Counted from the first letter of the stretch, positions 1 to 9,632 are shown. The stretch is 64,000 nucleotides of DNA from Tautonia marina (GCF_009177065.1 NZ_WEZF01000009.1:186001-250000), one strand, 5' to 3'. The notes: a model not told the origin generated them from the letters alone. Numbers and translations: made by a program.

Positions 1-87
1 ATCGTATCGCGAACCGTTCGGGATTCCGGAACAGGTTTGATTCGTCTCTCTCCACGCTCCTCGAACCCCCGGAGTAAACCTCGAACC

Positions 88-666
88 ATGCGATTGATCC
101 TCGCCAGTGCATCCCCCCGACGCCGGCAACTGCTGACCGAGGCCGGATACTCGATCGAGGTCGATCCCTCCGGGGTCGAGGAACTGGAGCCCGAAGGGCC
201 GGTCGACGCGGCAGCCTACGTCGCCGAGCTGGCCTGGCGGAAGGCTCATGCCGTCGCCTCTCGTCGCGGTTCGGGCCTGATTCTCGCCGCCGACACGACG
301 TGTGCCCTCGACGGTCGCTTGCTCAACAAGCCGCTCGATCGCCAGGACGCCGAGCGGATGATCCGCGCTCAGGAAGGACGTGAGGTGGCCATCTTGACCG
401 GCCTCTGTCTTTATCGAGCGGATCGCCGGGAATGGGTCGGAGCCGTCGAGACCAGTCTCGTCCACGTCCGCGAGATGACCGACGACGAACGCCTGGCCCA
501 TCTCGACTCCGACCGATGGGTCGGCAAGGCCGGTGCCTACGGCGTGCAGGATGACGACCCGATTGTCTCCGTGACCTCAGGAAGCTGGTCGAATGTGGTC
601 GGCCTTCCTCTGGAGCGACTGGACCAGTTGATTCGTGAGTACCCGTCGATCATGACCGATCGCTGA
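88..666 (+). CDS. maf: Maf-family nucleoside triphosphate pyrophosphatase
   Basis: 192-residue protein of the Maf/YhdE family, whose members hydrolyse non-canonical or pyrimidine nucleoside triphosphates to monophosphates in the cytoplasm. Seen in the sequence: the N-terminal LILASASPRRRQLL signature, an acidic ADTT segment near residue 70, a NKPLD segment and the GKAGAYGVQ motif typical of the family. The open frame extends upstream to 37, but the family signature begins at the ATG at 88, so that start is preferred. The length matches the family. It lies 15 bp upstream of the sulfatase gene on the same strand, so they may be co-transcribed, although their functions are unrelated. Family assignment is firm; the exact nucleotide substrate cannot be read from the sequence. 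Confidence 0.93.
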   Translation: MRLILASASPRRRQLLTEAGYSIEVDPSGVEELEPEGPVDAAAYVAELAWRKAHAVASRRGSGLILAADTTCALDGRLLNKPLDRQDAERMIRAQEGREVAILTGLCLYRADRREWVGAVETSLVHVREMTDDERLAHLDSDRWVGKAGAYGVQDDDPIVSVTSGSWSNVVGLPLERLDQLIREYPSIMTDR

Positions 667-681
667 TCCCGGAGCCGACCA

Positions 682-2493
682 ATGCGCGACCACCTCCGAT
701 GCAGTGCCTTGCCGATGATCACCGCACTCGTGGCACTGACGGCGGGACCAGGCGCGGCCGACGACTCACCGAGACGGCCGAACGTGCTGATGATTCTCAC
801 CGACGACCAGGGTTGGGGCGACGTTCGCTGCCACGGTAACCCTGCAATCGACACGCCGACACTCGACGCTTTGGCCGGTCAAGGGGTGCGTTTCGATCGG
901 TTCTTCGTCAGCCCCGTCTGCGCTCCCACACGAGCAAGCCTGCTGACAGGACGGGATCATCTCCGCACCGGAACCGTCTGGGTCACGCATCGCCTGGAGT
1001 CCATGCGAAGTGAGGAGATCACGCTCGCCGAAGCTCTGCGAGCTGCCGGTTATGCCACCGGATGTTTCGGGAAGTGGCACAACGGTGCTCACTACCCCAT
1101 GCACCCAAACGGCCAGGGGTTCGACGAGTTCCTCGGATTCTGCGGTGGGCACCTGAACAACTATTTCAATCCATTGCTGGAACGCAATGGCCGACCGATC
1201 CAGCCCGAGGGTTATATCAGCGACATCCTCACCGATGCCGCGATCGATTTCCTCAGGCAACACCACGATCAGCCCTTCTTCTGCTACATCCCGTACAACG
1301 TCCCGCATAGCCCCGATCAGGTTCCCGACGCGTTCTTTCAGAAGTATGCCAATCAAGGGCTCGACCCCAAACTTGCCTCCGTCTATGCCATGACCGAGCA
1401 GGTTGACGCGAACATCGCGAGACTTCTGGCCACGCTCGACGCGCTGGAACTGGCTGATGAGACGATCGTGGTGTTCCTCTCCGACAACGGCCCGAACACC
1501 GATCGCTATAACGGCGGGATGCGAGGACGCAAGGGAAGCATCCACGAGGGAGGAACGCGCGTTCCGATGTTTCTCCGCTGGCCAGGAACATTGACCCCTG
1601 GAACAACCGTCTCGCAGATTGCCGCCCACATCGACGTGATGCCGACCATTCTGGACCTCTGCGGGGTCGAACCGCCCGAGGGAGTGGACTTCGATGGAGT
1701 AAGCCTCATTCCGTTACTCGACGGATTCGAGCCCGATTGGCCCGATCGGATGCTCTTTACCAACCAGTGCCGTCCGATTCCCGAGGATGGCTCACCATTG
1801 CCCGGTTCAGTCCGGACCCAGCGATTCCGCTACGTCCGCGAGCGCGATTCCGAGCAGCTCTACGACCTGGTGGCCGATCCCGGTCAGCAGCACAACATCG
1901 CCGCCGAACATCCGGAACAAACGCGGACACTGGCCAACGCTTATGATTCCTGGTTCGCCGAGGTGACCCAGGACTGGAACGGTGTCTTTCCGGTGCCGGT
2001 TGGCCATCCCGACCGCCCCAGGACGACCTTACTCGGCCCCGACGCCACCTTCGAGGGGGGAATCCGCTGGTGGGCCACGCACGGCTACGCCAACGACTGG
2101 CTCACCGACTGGACCCGTACGGATCAGAGCATCCGGTTTGATCTCGATGTACTCCAGCCAGGCAAATACCAGGTCACCCTGCACTACACGGCTCCGTCGG
2201 CCAACCTGGGAGCGCGCATCGTGGCCGAGGCCAATGGTCAGTCGGTCGAGGGGGTTCTCGCCAGCGAACACGATCCCGATCCCATTCCCAGCCCCGACCG
2301 CGTCCCGCGCGGCTCGCTCAACGAGCAAGGGCACTGGCGAGGAGAAGCCTATGAGAAGGTCTGGAACGATCTACCGATGGGTTTGCTCCCGCTCAAGGCC
2401 GGTCGGCAACTTCTCTCACTCCGCGCGGTCGAGGTTCCGGGGGGCGGAGTGATGGATCTCAAAGGGGTCGAGCTGGAATTCGTTGAACCATGA
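682..2493 (+). CDS. Exported sulfatase (formylglycine type)
   Basis: 603-residue type I sulfatase, predicted to hydrolyse sulfate esters outside the cytoplasm, probably on sulfated polysaccharides. Residues 1-26 form a signal peptide (hydrophobic core then AxA-like GAAD). The core starts with PNVLMILTDDQGWGD, giving metal-binding Asp41/Asp42. The CAPTRASLLTGR sulfatase signature follows; Cys80 is the residue expected to be converted to formylglycine. A second metal segment FLSDNGPN is present. After the sulfatase core, residues about 430-603 form an extra beta-rich domain of unknown role, possibly carbohydrate-binding. ATG at 682 follows a GGAG about 9 bases upstream. The stop overlaps the next start by 4 bp (ATGA), so translation of the peptidase gene is coupled. 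The natural substrate is not determinable; a co-encoded maturase was not seen in the window. Confidence 0.92.
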   Translation: MRDHLRCSALPMITALVALTAGPGAADDSPRRPNVLMILTDDQGWGDVRCHGNPAIDTPTLDALAGQGVRFDRFFVSPVCAPTRASLLTGRDHLRTGTVWVTHRLESMRSEEITLAEALRAAGYATGCFGKWHNGAHYPMHPNGQGFDEFLGFCGGHLNNYFNPLLERNGRPIQPEGYISDILTDAAIDFLRQHHDQPFFCYIPYNVPHSPDQVPDAFFQKYANQGLDPKLASVYAMTEQVDANIARLLATLDALELADETIVVFLSDNGPNTDRYNGGMRGRKGSIHEGGTRVPMFLRWPGTLTPGTTVSQIAAHIDVMPTILDLCGVEPPEGVDFDGVSLIPLLDGFEPDWPDRMLFTNQCRPIPEDGSPLPGSVRTQRFRYVRERDSEQLYDLVADPGQQHNIAAEHPEQTRTLANAYDSWFAEVTQDWNGVFPVPVGHPDRPRTTLLGPDATFEGGIRWWATHGYANDWLTDWTRTDQSIRFDLDVLQPGKYQVTLHYTAPSANLGARIVAEANGQSVEGVLASEHDPDPIPSPDRVPRGSLNEQGHWRGEAYEKVWNDLPMGLLPLKAGRQLLSLRAVEVPGGGVMDLKGVELEFVEP

Positions 2494-3410
2494 ATCCTTC
2501 GACTTATGCCGACCGCTTCGATGGTGATCGAGCCATGACCGATCTGATCCGGCTTTGCGACCTTGGTCCACGGCCGGCAGGATCGGACGCCATGGAGCAG
2601 CAGCGGCAGATCGTGGGCAACGCGTTTCGAGCATGTGGAGCCGAGGTGGGCATTCAGGAGTTTCAAGGGGTTCACCCGCTCTCAAGGGAGACGGTCCGAC
2701 TGGCGAATCTGGTCGGTTCCTGGAGGCCGGAACGGCAGGAGCGCGTCCTCATCGGCGCGCACGGCGATACCCGACCCAGGGCAGACCGGGAACGTGATCC
2801 TGCCCGGCGACTTGGCCCATTCCTGGGGGCGAACGACGGTGCCTCGGGCGTGGCGGCGTTGATGGAACTGGCGAGGCATCTGACCGAACTGCCCGGATCG
2901 GCGGGAGTCGATCTGGTGATGTTCGATGCGGAAGAGCTTGTTTTCGACGAAGTGGGCGACTACTGCCTCGGCTCCCGAGAATTCGCCCTCCGAGCCAGGC
3001 ATCAGGAGCGGGCAGGGGGTCCTAGCTACGCGGCGGCCGTGATCCTCGACATGATCGCGGGTCGGGCGATGCGTTTGTGTCGGGAAGGATTTGGAAGGGA
3101 TTACGCAACCTGGTTAACGGAAGACCTCTGGGAGATTGCCCGAAATCGCGGAACACCGCACTTCTCCGACGATTGGGGCCATTACGTTGAGGACGACCAC
3201 CTGCCGTTGCTCAGTGTCGGGGTTCCCGCAATCGCCCTGGTTGATCTCGATTATCCCCAGTGGCACACGCTCGACGACCTCCCCGACGCATGCGATGCCC
3301 GAGCGCTTGAGGATGTCGGCCGGGTTGTTCTGGAGTGGCTCCGTCGGAGAATCTCGCACGACCAGCAACCGGGAAAAACTGGCCTTCTCGACAACGAGAA
3401 CCGAGAGTAA
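2490..3410 (+). CDS. M28-family zinc metallopeptidase / glutaminyl-cyclase-like protein
   Basis: 306 residues resembling the M28 aminopeptidase fold, including the bacterial glutaminyl-peptide cyclotransferase branch. Visible metal and catalytic segments in order: GAHGDTRP (His91, Asp93), GANDGASG (Asp116), DAEE (Glu148/Glu149), an ILDM segment (Asp187), DDHLPLL and QWHTLDD (His259). This order fits a di- or mono-zinc M28 site. No signal peptide is obvious at the chosen ATG (2490), which is odd for a family that is usually exported; a cytoplasmic role or an atypical export signal is possible. The start codon overlaps the sulfatase stop by 4 bp. Whether it is a peptidase or a cyclase cannot be settled by eye. 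The frame is well supported by the ordered motifs. Confidence 0.85.
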   Translation: MNPSTYADRFDGDRAMTDLIRLCDLGPRPAGSDAMEQQRQIVGNAFRACGAEVGIQEFQGVHPLSRETVRLANLVGSWRPERQERVLIGAHGDTRPRADRERDPARRLGPFLGANDGASGVAALMELARHLTELPGSAGVDLVMFDAEELVFDEVGDYCLGSREFALRARHQERAGGPSYAAAVILDMIAGRAMRLCREGFGRDYATWLTEDLWEIARNRGTPHFSDDWGHYVEDDHLPLLSVGVPAIALVDLDYPQWHTLDDLPDACDARALEDVGRVVLEWLRRRISHDQQPGKTGLLDNENRE

Positions 3411-3613
3411 CTTGCGTCTCGCGACATTGTGTGACGATCCAGGAACCCGCGGGGAATGTTCGAACGCTCGCGGCGCAAAGTCTCTCCTCGGTGATGGACG
3501 GATCGGCAGCGTTCATGGCCTCGACGAGGGCGTTCCTGGGTCGTCATGCCGCCTCCGGAGGATCGGGGAGCAGGCCGAAGATGGACGATTTCCTGGCAGG
3601 GAGGCCCGGAGTC

Positions 3614-6600
3614 ATGAGCGATTCCCTCGGGAGCGATTCGCGGCAGGCACTCCCGGTCGTTGGCAATCGGCCAAGGAACGTTGAGTGGACCGTGCGAAGT
3701 GGGGTCCGCCTGGCGTTCCTGATGACTCTGGTGATGACGGGAGCCTCCGTTTCGGTTGCTCAGACGTTCGAAGTGCCCGAGCCTCCCAGCCTGGAATTGC
3801 CCGATCTGCCGGTCCCCGCTCCAACGATCGAAGGGGAAGCACGCGATCGCCCCGCCGAGGCCCCGGTGCCAACCCAGCGTCGCGCTCCGGTCGCCCCGGA
3901 ATCCTCTCGCGTCGATCCTCCCGAACCGATGGAGGAGTCGCCCAGCCAGACCATCAGCGCCCTGGCCGAGGACTTCGAGGAGGATGGGGTTGCCTTCCGA
4001 CAGGAAGCGGCCGACGCCCCGTTACAGATTCGGGTCCACGACCGGACGAGCGAAGGGGCGTTCGAGGGATCGAGCGAGCGATTTCAATTCGTGGCAGGTC
4101 CTGGCAGTGGTGTTTATGCGAGTTATCCCCTGCCGAAGCTCCCGATCACCGAGGACCTACGGGCCTCGATCTATGTGAGGTCGAACCGGCCCGGCGTCCA
4201 GATCATTGGGCGAGTGGTCCTGCCGAACGACCTCGACCCGGAAACCGGTCAGCCGTTCTACGTCAACGTCGGCGGCACGCTCTATGAGGAATCGGGGCGT
4301 TGGCGACGCCTCGAACTCCGCGAACTGCCCTCGAACGTCGAACGTCAGGCCCGGATTCTCCGGCTCAAGACCAATCAAAAGGTCGAGATGGAGGGAGCCT
4401 ACCTCGATCGGATCGTCCTCAATCTCTACGGCGGTGCGGGAGAGTCGGAGGTGATGGTTGATGCCCTTCGCATCGCCCCGGTGGATCCCGAACTGTTGGC
4501 GGATCGGATCGATCCTCCGATCGGATTTGCCTCGGACAGTCCGGACGGTGCGGAGGAGCTTGGTCCCGACCTCTCATCTCCCAGCGACAATCCGGCCCTT
4601 GCCGACGGCCGAATCCGGTTCAACCGAAATCGCCTGGAGTTACTCGACGAACCGTTGCGGGCCTATTTCCCCTGGCTGCCAACGATCATCGACGCTCCGG
4701 GAGCCTCTCCCGAGGAACTCCGACGGTTTGGGTTCGACGTCTTCGCCGTACGACCGGGAACCTCAGTCGAGATCGTGAATCGTGCCGTTGACTCCGGAAT
4801 GCTCCTGATGCCGATGCTCGGCGATTCGCTGCTTGGCGCGGCCGATGCGGCAACGCTCGCTTCAGCCATTGACTCCTACCCCAGACGAGAGGCGGTCGCC
4901 TTCTGGCACCTGGGTGAGAATCTGGGTGGCCAGAACCTTTGGAGCAGCCGCCAGGAGACCTTGAAGCGGGTTCGGGAGGCCGTCGATTCCGTGCAGGCCC
5001 CCAACGCTGCAGTGGGAGTTTCGAACCTGACGACCGGTGACGTGGCCGGGGAGCTTGCCCTGTATACGAGCCGCCCCGGACGCATGGACCTGGTCGGGGC
5101 TCACGGGACTCCCTGGGGGACCATGACCCACCCGATTCATTACTTCAACTACCTGACCCAGCGGCGCGACCTGACCGGCTTGACGAATGTTGAGGCGCTC
5201 TTCTGGACCTGGATTCCCGCGTCGGCTCCCCCCGAGTTCCAGCGGGCCATTTACGGGTCCGACCCGCCGCCGTCGTGGGGGCGTCCGCAGATCCTGCCCG
5301 AGCAAATCCGGATTGCCACGGCAGCCGCGCTTTCGGCCGGATACAGGGGAATCGGCTTCCGCGGAGACGCCGAGCTGACGCGAACCTCGGGCCGAGCCCG
5401 ATTGATCGAGCTTCAACTGCTCAACGCCGAGATCGATCTGTTTCAGGAAATTCTCGCGCGGAACGTGGGAACCATCCATTCCTACAACGTCTACCCCCCG
5501 TTGGGCATCGAGACAGGCAGGCCGATTGAAGAAAACTACAACCGACGCGATTCCCCGCAAAAAGATGAAGTTGCGGCGCTCAGCCACATTCAGGCGGTTG
5601 GGTTCACCACTCCCGATCGCCGAGGAACCTTGCTTCTGGTCAGCAACCTGGATCGGGATGCTCAGTGGGTTCCCGGTCAGCTCGCCCAGAAGGAAGTGCG
5701 ATTCACGGTCCCCGGGCACACGAACGTCTCCGCCTGGGAAATCACGCTTGGGGGTGTCCGGAACCTTGACCGGAAGCGGGTTCCGGGGGGAATCGAGCTG
5801 CGGTTGACCGACTTCGGTGCAACGGCCTGGGTCCTGCTCACCCCCAACACCGATTTGGTCCGTCAGCTCGAACAGACGATCGCTTCGTGGGCCCCCATCG
5901 CGGCACAACTTGCGATCGAACAGGCCGAACTGCAACAGCAAGCCATTGTCGAAACACACTCGCAACTGGTGCTCGACGGTTTCGACGTGGAAGGGAGCGA
6001 GGCGCTGCTCGCGATTGCAGAGGAACAGCTTCGGGCCGCCCGCGCGGGCCTGTCGCGAGGGGAAGCCGGAACCGCCTTCGCCAATGCTCGCCGCGTGGTC
6101 CGACCGCTTCAGATCTTGATGAAGCAGCACCATGTCCGAGCCTTGAAAGACCTGAAAGAGTCCACCGTATTCGCCCATGATCCCGAGGTGAAACTCGAGC
6201 TTACGCCCATCTCTGCCCCGCCCTTGATGTGCTTTAATACCTTGCCTCAGCTGGAACTGTTCTGGACAAGCACGATCCGGACCTATCCGTTCGGCCGGAA
6301 TCTCTTGCCGAGCGGCGAATTCGAGGAGGCCGATCCCGCCCTCTACGTTCGAGAGGGATGGACCAGTGTCGGCTACGAAGTTCCCGGCCTGGAAGGCTTG
6401 ATTGACATCGAGGCCGATCCGACCACCAATGTTCGTGGAAGTGAGCGGTTGCTTCACTTGCGAGTCCAGCCGGCCGAGGGGGAGTCGATCGAGGCGTTTT
6501 CACCCGTTCAGGACCGACCGACGGTGGCCATTCAGACGCCACCGATCGCGGTTCGACAGCACGAGTTCCTCCGGATCTCAGTGCTGGTGAAAATGCCTGT

Positions 6601-6985
6601 GTTCCAGGCCGCCGGCAGTGGTGGCGGGGTGATCATCCGGGATTCGATCGGCGGAGAGTTGATGCAGTATCGGCAGTACTCGGCGCTGCCCGAGTGGCGT
6701 CGGGTCGTGCTCTACCGGAGAGCCCCCGAGGATGGCGAACTGACTGTGACGCTCGGCCTGGCGGCGACGAGTGGCGAGGTCTTCTTTGACGATCTCCGGA
6801 TTGAACGAGCCGAGCAACCTGGAGCCCCGGTTTCACCGACCAGCCCGACGCTAGGGGCCTTGCCCGAATCGACCGAGCGGATCGAGACAGCCCCCGATCC
6901 CTTCGAAGGCACTCCTCCCGCCGAACCGGATCGTCAACCTCCCGGCCCGGTGAGCAGTGGGCCTCGTCCCTCTCGGCGAGACTGA
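3614..6985 (+). CDS. Large secreted multidomain protein with glycoside-hydrolase-like core
   Basis: 1123 residues at the chosen ATG. The first 45 residues contain a basic stretch then a hydrophobic segment ending SVSVAQ, a probable signal peptide; the long n-region means a later GTG start is possible. A Pro/Glu-rich linker follows. Residues about 120-290 look like a beta-sandwich (binding-module style), and about 340-640 alternate strands and helices like a TIM barrel, with segments AFWHLGENLGG and ALFWTWIPAS reminiscent of glycosidase active-site strands. Next come a beta domain with LLLVSNLDRDAQW, a helical stretch and a C-terminal beta-sandwich opening with NLLPSGEFEE, as in carbohydrate-binding modules. 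I do not recognise a named family. The inferred role is extracellular glycan binding or hydrolysis. Catalytic residues are not assigned. Confidence 0.75.
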   Translation: MSDSLGSDSRQALPVVGNRPRNVEWTVRSGVRLAFLMTLVMTGASVSVAQTFEVPEPPSLELPDLPVPAPTIEGEARDRPAEAPVPTQRRAPVAPESSRVDPPEPMEESPSQTISALAEDFEEDGVAFRQEAADAPLQIRVHDRTSEGAFEGSSERFQFVAGPGSGVYASYPLPKLPITEDLRASIYVRSNRPGVQIIGRVVLPNDLDPETGQPFYVNVGGTLYEESGRWRRLELRELPSNVERQARILRLKTNQKVEMEGAYLDRIVLNLYGGAGESEVMVDALRIAPVDPELLADRIDPPIGFASDSPDGAEELGPDLSSPSDNPALADGRIRFNRNRLELLDEPLRAYFPWLPTIIDAPGASPEELRRFGFDVFAVRPGTSVEIVNRAVDSGMLLMPMLGDSLLGAADAATLASAIDSYPRREAVAFWHLGENLGGQNLWSSRQETLKRVREAVDSVQAPNAAVGVSNLTTGDVAGELALYTSRPGRMDLVGAHGTPWGTMTHPIHYFNYLTQRRDLTGLTNVEALFWTWIPASAPPEFQRAIYGSDPPPSWGRPQILPEQIRIATAAALSAGYRGIGFRGDAELTRTSGRARLIELQLLNAEIDLFQEILARNVGTIHSYNVYPPLGIETGRPIEENYNRRDSPQKDEVAALSHIQAVGFTTPDRRGTLLLVSNLDRDAQWVPGQLAQKEVRFTVPGHTNVSAWEITLGGVRNLDRKRVPGGIELRLTDFGATAWVLLTPNTDLVRQLEQTIASWAPIAAQLAIEQAELQQQAIVETHSQLVLDGFDVEGSEALLAIAEEQLRAARAGLSRGEAGTAFANARRVVRPLQILMKQHHVRALKDLKESTVFAHDPEVKLELTPISAPPLMCFNTLPQLELFWTSTIRTYPFGRNLLPSGEFEEADPALYVREGWTSVGYEVPGLEGLIDIEADPTTNVRGSERLLHLRVQPAEGESIEAFSPVQDRPTVAIQTPPIAVRQHEFLRISVLVKMPVFQAAGSGGGVIIRDSIGGELMQYRQYSALPEWRRVVLYRRAPEDGELTVTLGLAATSGEVFFDDLRIERAEQPGAPVSPTSPTLGALPESTERIETAPDPFEGTPPAEPDRQPPGPVSSGPRPSRRD

Positions 6986-7479
6986 CCGGCGATCGGTCCG
7001 ACACGCTCGCCTGGCCTCTTGATCCACGCGAGGAAGACCGATAGCTTGCGCATCAACGGAGGGGTTCCGCATCTCAATGATGCGACCGGAACGGAACCGT
7101 CCGTCGACTCTCGCCGGACATGAGGAGAAGATCGCCTTGCCTGGGCGTCTGCGCAACCTCAAGGGCCGACCGTCATCGGCGGAACGTTCAAGGCTAGACT
7201 CGCCAGACCGGTCGGCATACGATTTCCAAGAGATCGCAATGATGAGCACCTTCGTTCTGTTCCGCAGATCGATCAAGAAGTGTTACGATCGTATCGAGTC
7301 CGATCGGACCTCTACGGCCGAAATCCGGTGAACGATGCACCATGGATTTCGGATCGGTTCGGCGGCGAAACGGCGTGGAGCCCTGGTGCTCGGCTCAAGC
7401 CGCCCCTGTGTCAAGCCTTGGGGACCCGTCCACTGGGCAGGTTCCCTCGACCCGGTGTGCCTGCGGAGTCTTATCGACG
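6986..7479. other. 494-bp gene-free stretch upstream of the two-component pair
   Basis: No convincing gene was found on either strand. Short open frames crossing it lack family motifs. The right part holds a candidate extended -10 promoter (listed separately). The rest shows nothing recognisable. Confidence 0.5.
7261..7289 (+). promoter_or_regulatory. Candidate extended -10 promoter for the two-component pair
   Basis: TGTTACGAT gives an extended -10 (TACGAT at 7284-7289). A weak -35-like TCCGCA lies 17 bp upstream at 7261-7266 (3 of 6 consensus). The first gene starts about 190 bp downstream at 7480. Read by eye, so weak evidence. Confidence 0.28.
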
Positions 7480-8343
7480 ATGGAGACGGCCCTGATCGTC
7501 GAGGATGACCCGGACCAGGCCGAGATGGCGGCGGCGTTCCTGCGGCTTCGGCAGATCGAGCCGAGGATGGCCTTCGATGGTCGATCTGGGGTCGATTGTG
7601 TTCGTATTCATCGGCCGGATTTCGTGTTGCTCGACCTCATGCTGCCAGACATCGATGGATTTGAGGTCTGCCGACAAATTCGATCGGCTCCCGAAACCAT
7701 GAGCTTGCCGATTATCATGGTGACGGCCCTGCATGGCGACTCGCACCGACGCCTGGGCTTCCGGGTGGGTGCCAATTCGTATTTGACCAAGCCTTACGGA
7801 CCGAGCGACCTGTATCAGGCCATCGATCAGGCCCTCTCCTGGCAAGGCAAGGCCGACCGAGAACGGATTCGTGGAGAGATCCAGATCGAACTTGATAGCG
7901 CTCCGAAGTTTCTCCGGCAGGTCAATGATTTTCTGGTCGGGCTCTACCGGGCGACTCCCCTGACGATCGAACAGGTTCAGCATCTGCAACAAGCGGTGCT
8001 GGAGATCGGGCAGAACGCCATCGAGTGGGGTAACCGCATGCAGGTTGATCTGCCCGTCGAAATCAGTTATCGGGTCTTTGAAGATCGGGTCGAAATTTGC
8101 ATCCGCGATCAGGGCTCGGGCTTCGATCAAGCCATGCTGCCGCACGCCGCCTGCCGCGACAATCCGCTGGCTCATCTGGAGGTCCGTCAGCGGATGGGAT
8201 TGCGGGAGGGGGGCTTCGGCCTGCTCATTGCTCGTGGTATGCTCGATGAATTACGGCACAATGAGGCCGGTAACGAGGTGACCTTGACCAAGCGATTCCC
8301 CCCCGACGCGGTTCCCGATCACTGCGCCGGCCAGGAGGCGTGA
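7480..8343 (+). CDS. Response regulator with C-terminal HATPase (RsbW-like) domain
   Basis: 287 residues. Residues 1-125 are a receiver domain: acidic pair Asp9/Asp10, phospho-acceptor Asp52 in LLDLMLPD, Thr in VTALHG and Lys104 in YLTKPYG. Residues about 150-280 form an ATPase domain like anti-sigma kinases of the RsbW/SpoIIAB type: an N-box-like EIGQNAIEWGN, a DQGSGFD segment and GGFGLLIARG. The histidine phosphoacceptor domain of ordinary kinases is absent, so the output is probably serine/threonine phosphorylation or partner binding. ATG at 7480 starts exactly at the receiver; an upstream in-frame ATG at 7342 would add 46 unlikely residues. The stop overlaps the next gene's GTG, implying coupled translation with the kinase at 8340. 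Confidence 0.88.
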   Translation: METALIVEDDPDQAEMAAAFLRLRQIEPRMAFDGRSGVDCVRIHRPDFVLLDLMLPDIDGFEVCRQIRSAPETMSLPIIMVTALHGDSHRRLGFRVGANSYLTKPYGPSDLYQAIDQALSWQGKADRERIRGEIQIELDSAPKFLRQVNDFLVGLYRATPLTIEQVQHLQQAVLEIGQNAIEWGNRMQVDLPVEISYRVFEDRVEICIRDQGSGFDQAMLPHAACRDNPLAHLEVRQRMGLREGGFGLLIARGMLDELRHNEAGNEVTLTKRFPPDAVPDHCAGQEA

Positions 8344-9632
8344 AAGCCGTGGCCGAGGCCGTCACCCAGCGCCGGATTCCTGCCTCCGGACGAAGTCGTC
8401 CCGTGCTTCTGGTCGTCGATGACGAGCCGGAAGTGCTTCGATCGCTCTACGACCTGTTCCGGCTCGATTACCGGGTCTTGACCGCCAGCCGCGGAGCCGA
8501 GGCGCTGGACATCCTTGGTCGGGAACCCGTCAGCGTCATCATGTCCGACCAGCGGATGCCGGAGATGACGGGGGTCGAGTTTCTCAGTCAGGCCCGAGTG
8601 ATTCGTCCTGAGGCGACCCGCCTGCTGATCACCGGCTACGCAGACCTGAAAGCCGTGATCGACGCCATCAACGAGGGGCATGTCTTCCGATATATTGCCA
8701 AGCCGTGGGACCCGGAGGAACTTGCCACGGTGATCCGTCAGGCGGTCGAGCACCGCAATCTGATCGTCGAGAAGCAACGGTTGATCGAAGAACTCCGCGC
8801 GGCCAACCTCCGATTGCAGGAGGCCAACCGACTGAAGTCGAACTTCATTGAAGTGGCCAGCCACGAGCTGAACACGCCGGTCACGATCGTGCTTGGCATG
8901 GCCGAACTCTGGAAATTGACCCAGGGCAACGCGGCGGAACCGGACGATCTGACCAGCGGCTGGGTCGAGCGCATTCTCGCCGCGGGCCGTCGGCTGGCAT
9001 CGACGGTCGAGCGGATGATCAAGCTCCTGCATGCCGATCGCCTGGCCCCCATGCTCGATGCCGAGCCGGTCGAACTTGCTTCGCTGGTTTCCCAGGTCAT
9101 CGACGATGTTCAACCGTATCTCGACGCCCGCCAGCAGCGGATCGAGCTGGTGGTGGAGCCCGAGCTTGGAGTGGCGGAGGTTGATCGGGGGAAGGTGGCC
9201 GATGCCCTCTCCAATCTGGTCATCAACGCGATCAAGTTTACCCCGGACCAGGGGCTAATCCGCGTCTGGGCGGGTCCGGAAGGGGAAGATGCCGTGGCCT
9301 TCGAGGTCTGCGACGAGGGGGTCGGCATCGACCCGAACGAACAAGACCTGGTCTTCGAACCCTTCTTCACCGGGTTCGACACCATGCACCACTCGTCCGG
9401 AGACTTCCAGTTCGGCAAACGCGGCATTGGACTGGGCTTGAGCCTTGTTCGCACCTTCGCCGAGATGCACGGTGGCTTCGCATCCTTCGAAAGCACGCCG
9501 GGTCAGGGTTCTCGCTTTCGGATCCAGCTCCCTCGACACCCCATTACCCGCCCGTTGCCAGACGAATCAGAACCGAGCCCTGAACGGGAGCCTCCCGATC
9601 AAGAAAAGGGGCGTTCGGGAACGGCCGGGTAA
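8340..9632 (+). CDS. Receiver-histidine kinase hybrid sensor
   Basis: 430 residues, predicted cytoplasmic. Residues 20-135 form a receiver domain (VVDDEP, phospho-acceptor Asp70 in MSDQRMP, Lys121 in IAKPWD) of the type found in RpfG-like regulators. A coiled linker (140-165) leads to a HisKA domain with His175 in SHELNTP. The HATPase domain has the N-box LVINAIKF (Asn296), DEGVGI and GIGLGLSLV. There is no transmembrane segment, so input probably comes through the N-terminal receiver from another kinase. The GTG start at 8340 follows a GGAGG at 8333-8337 and overlaps the preceding stop (GTGA). The pair likely forms a phosphorelay with the receiver-ATPase protein. The signal and target are unknown. 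Confidence 0.92.
   Translation: MKAVAEAVTQRRIPASGRSRPVLLVVDDEPEVLRSLYDLFRLDYRVLTASRGAEALDILGREPVSVIMSDQRMPEMTGVEFLSQARVIRPEATRLLITGYADLKAVIDAINEGHVFRYIAKPWDPEELATVIRQAVEHRNLIVEKQRLIEELRAANLRLQEANRLKSNFIEVASHELNTPVTIVLGMAELWKLTQGNAAEPDDLTSGWVERILAAGRRLASTVERMIKLLHADRLAPMLDAEPVELASLVSQVIDDVQPYLDARQQRIELVVEPELGVAEVDRGKVADALSNLVINAIKFTPDQGLIRVWAGPEGEDAVAFEVCDEGVGIDPNEQDLVFEPFFTGFDTMHHSSGDFQFGKRGIGLGLSLVRTFAEMHGGFASFESTPGQGSRFRIQLPRHPITRPLPDESEPSPEREPPDQEKGRSGTAG

Noticed and set aside
4862-6457. Long antisense open frame opposite the secreted glycosidase-like gene
   Set aside because: No recognisable motif, no ribosome site, and the plus-strand gene has domain-like order and high GC3. Long antisense frames are expected at this GC content.
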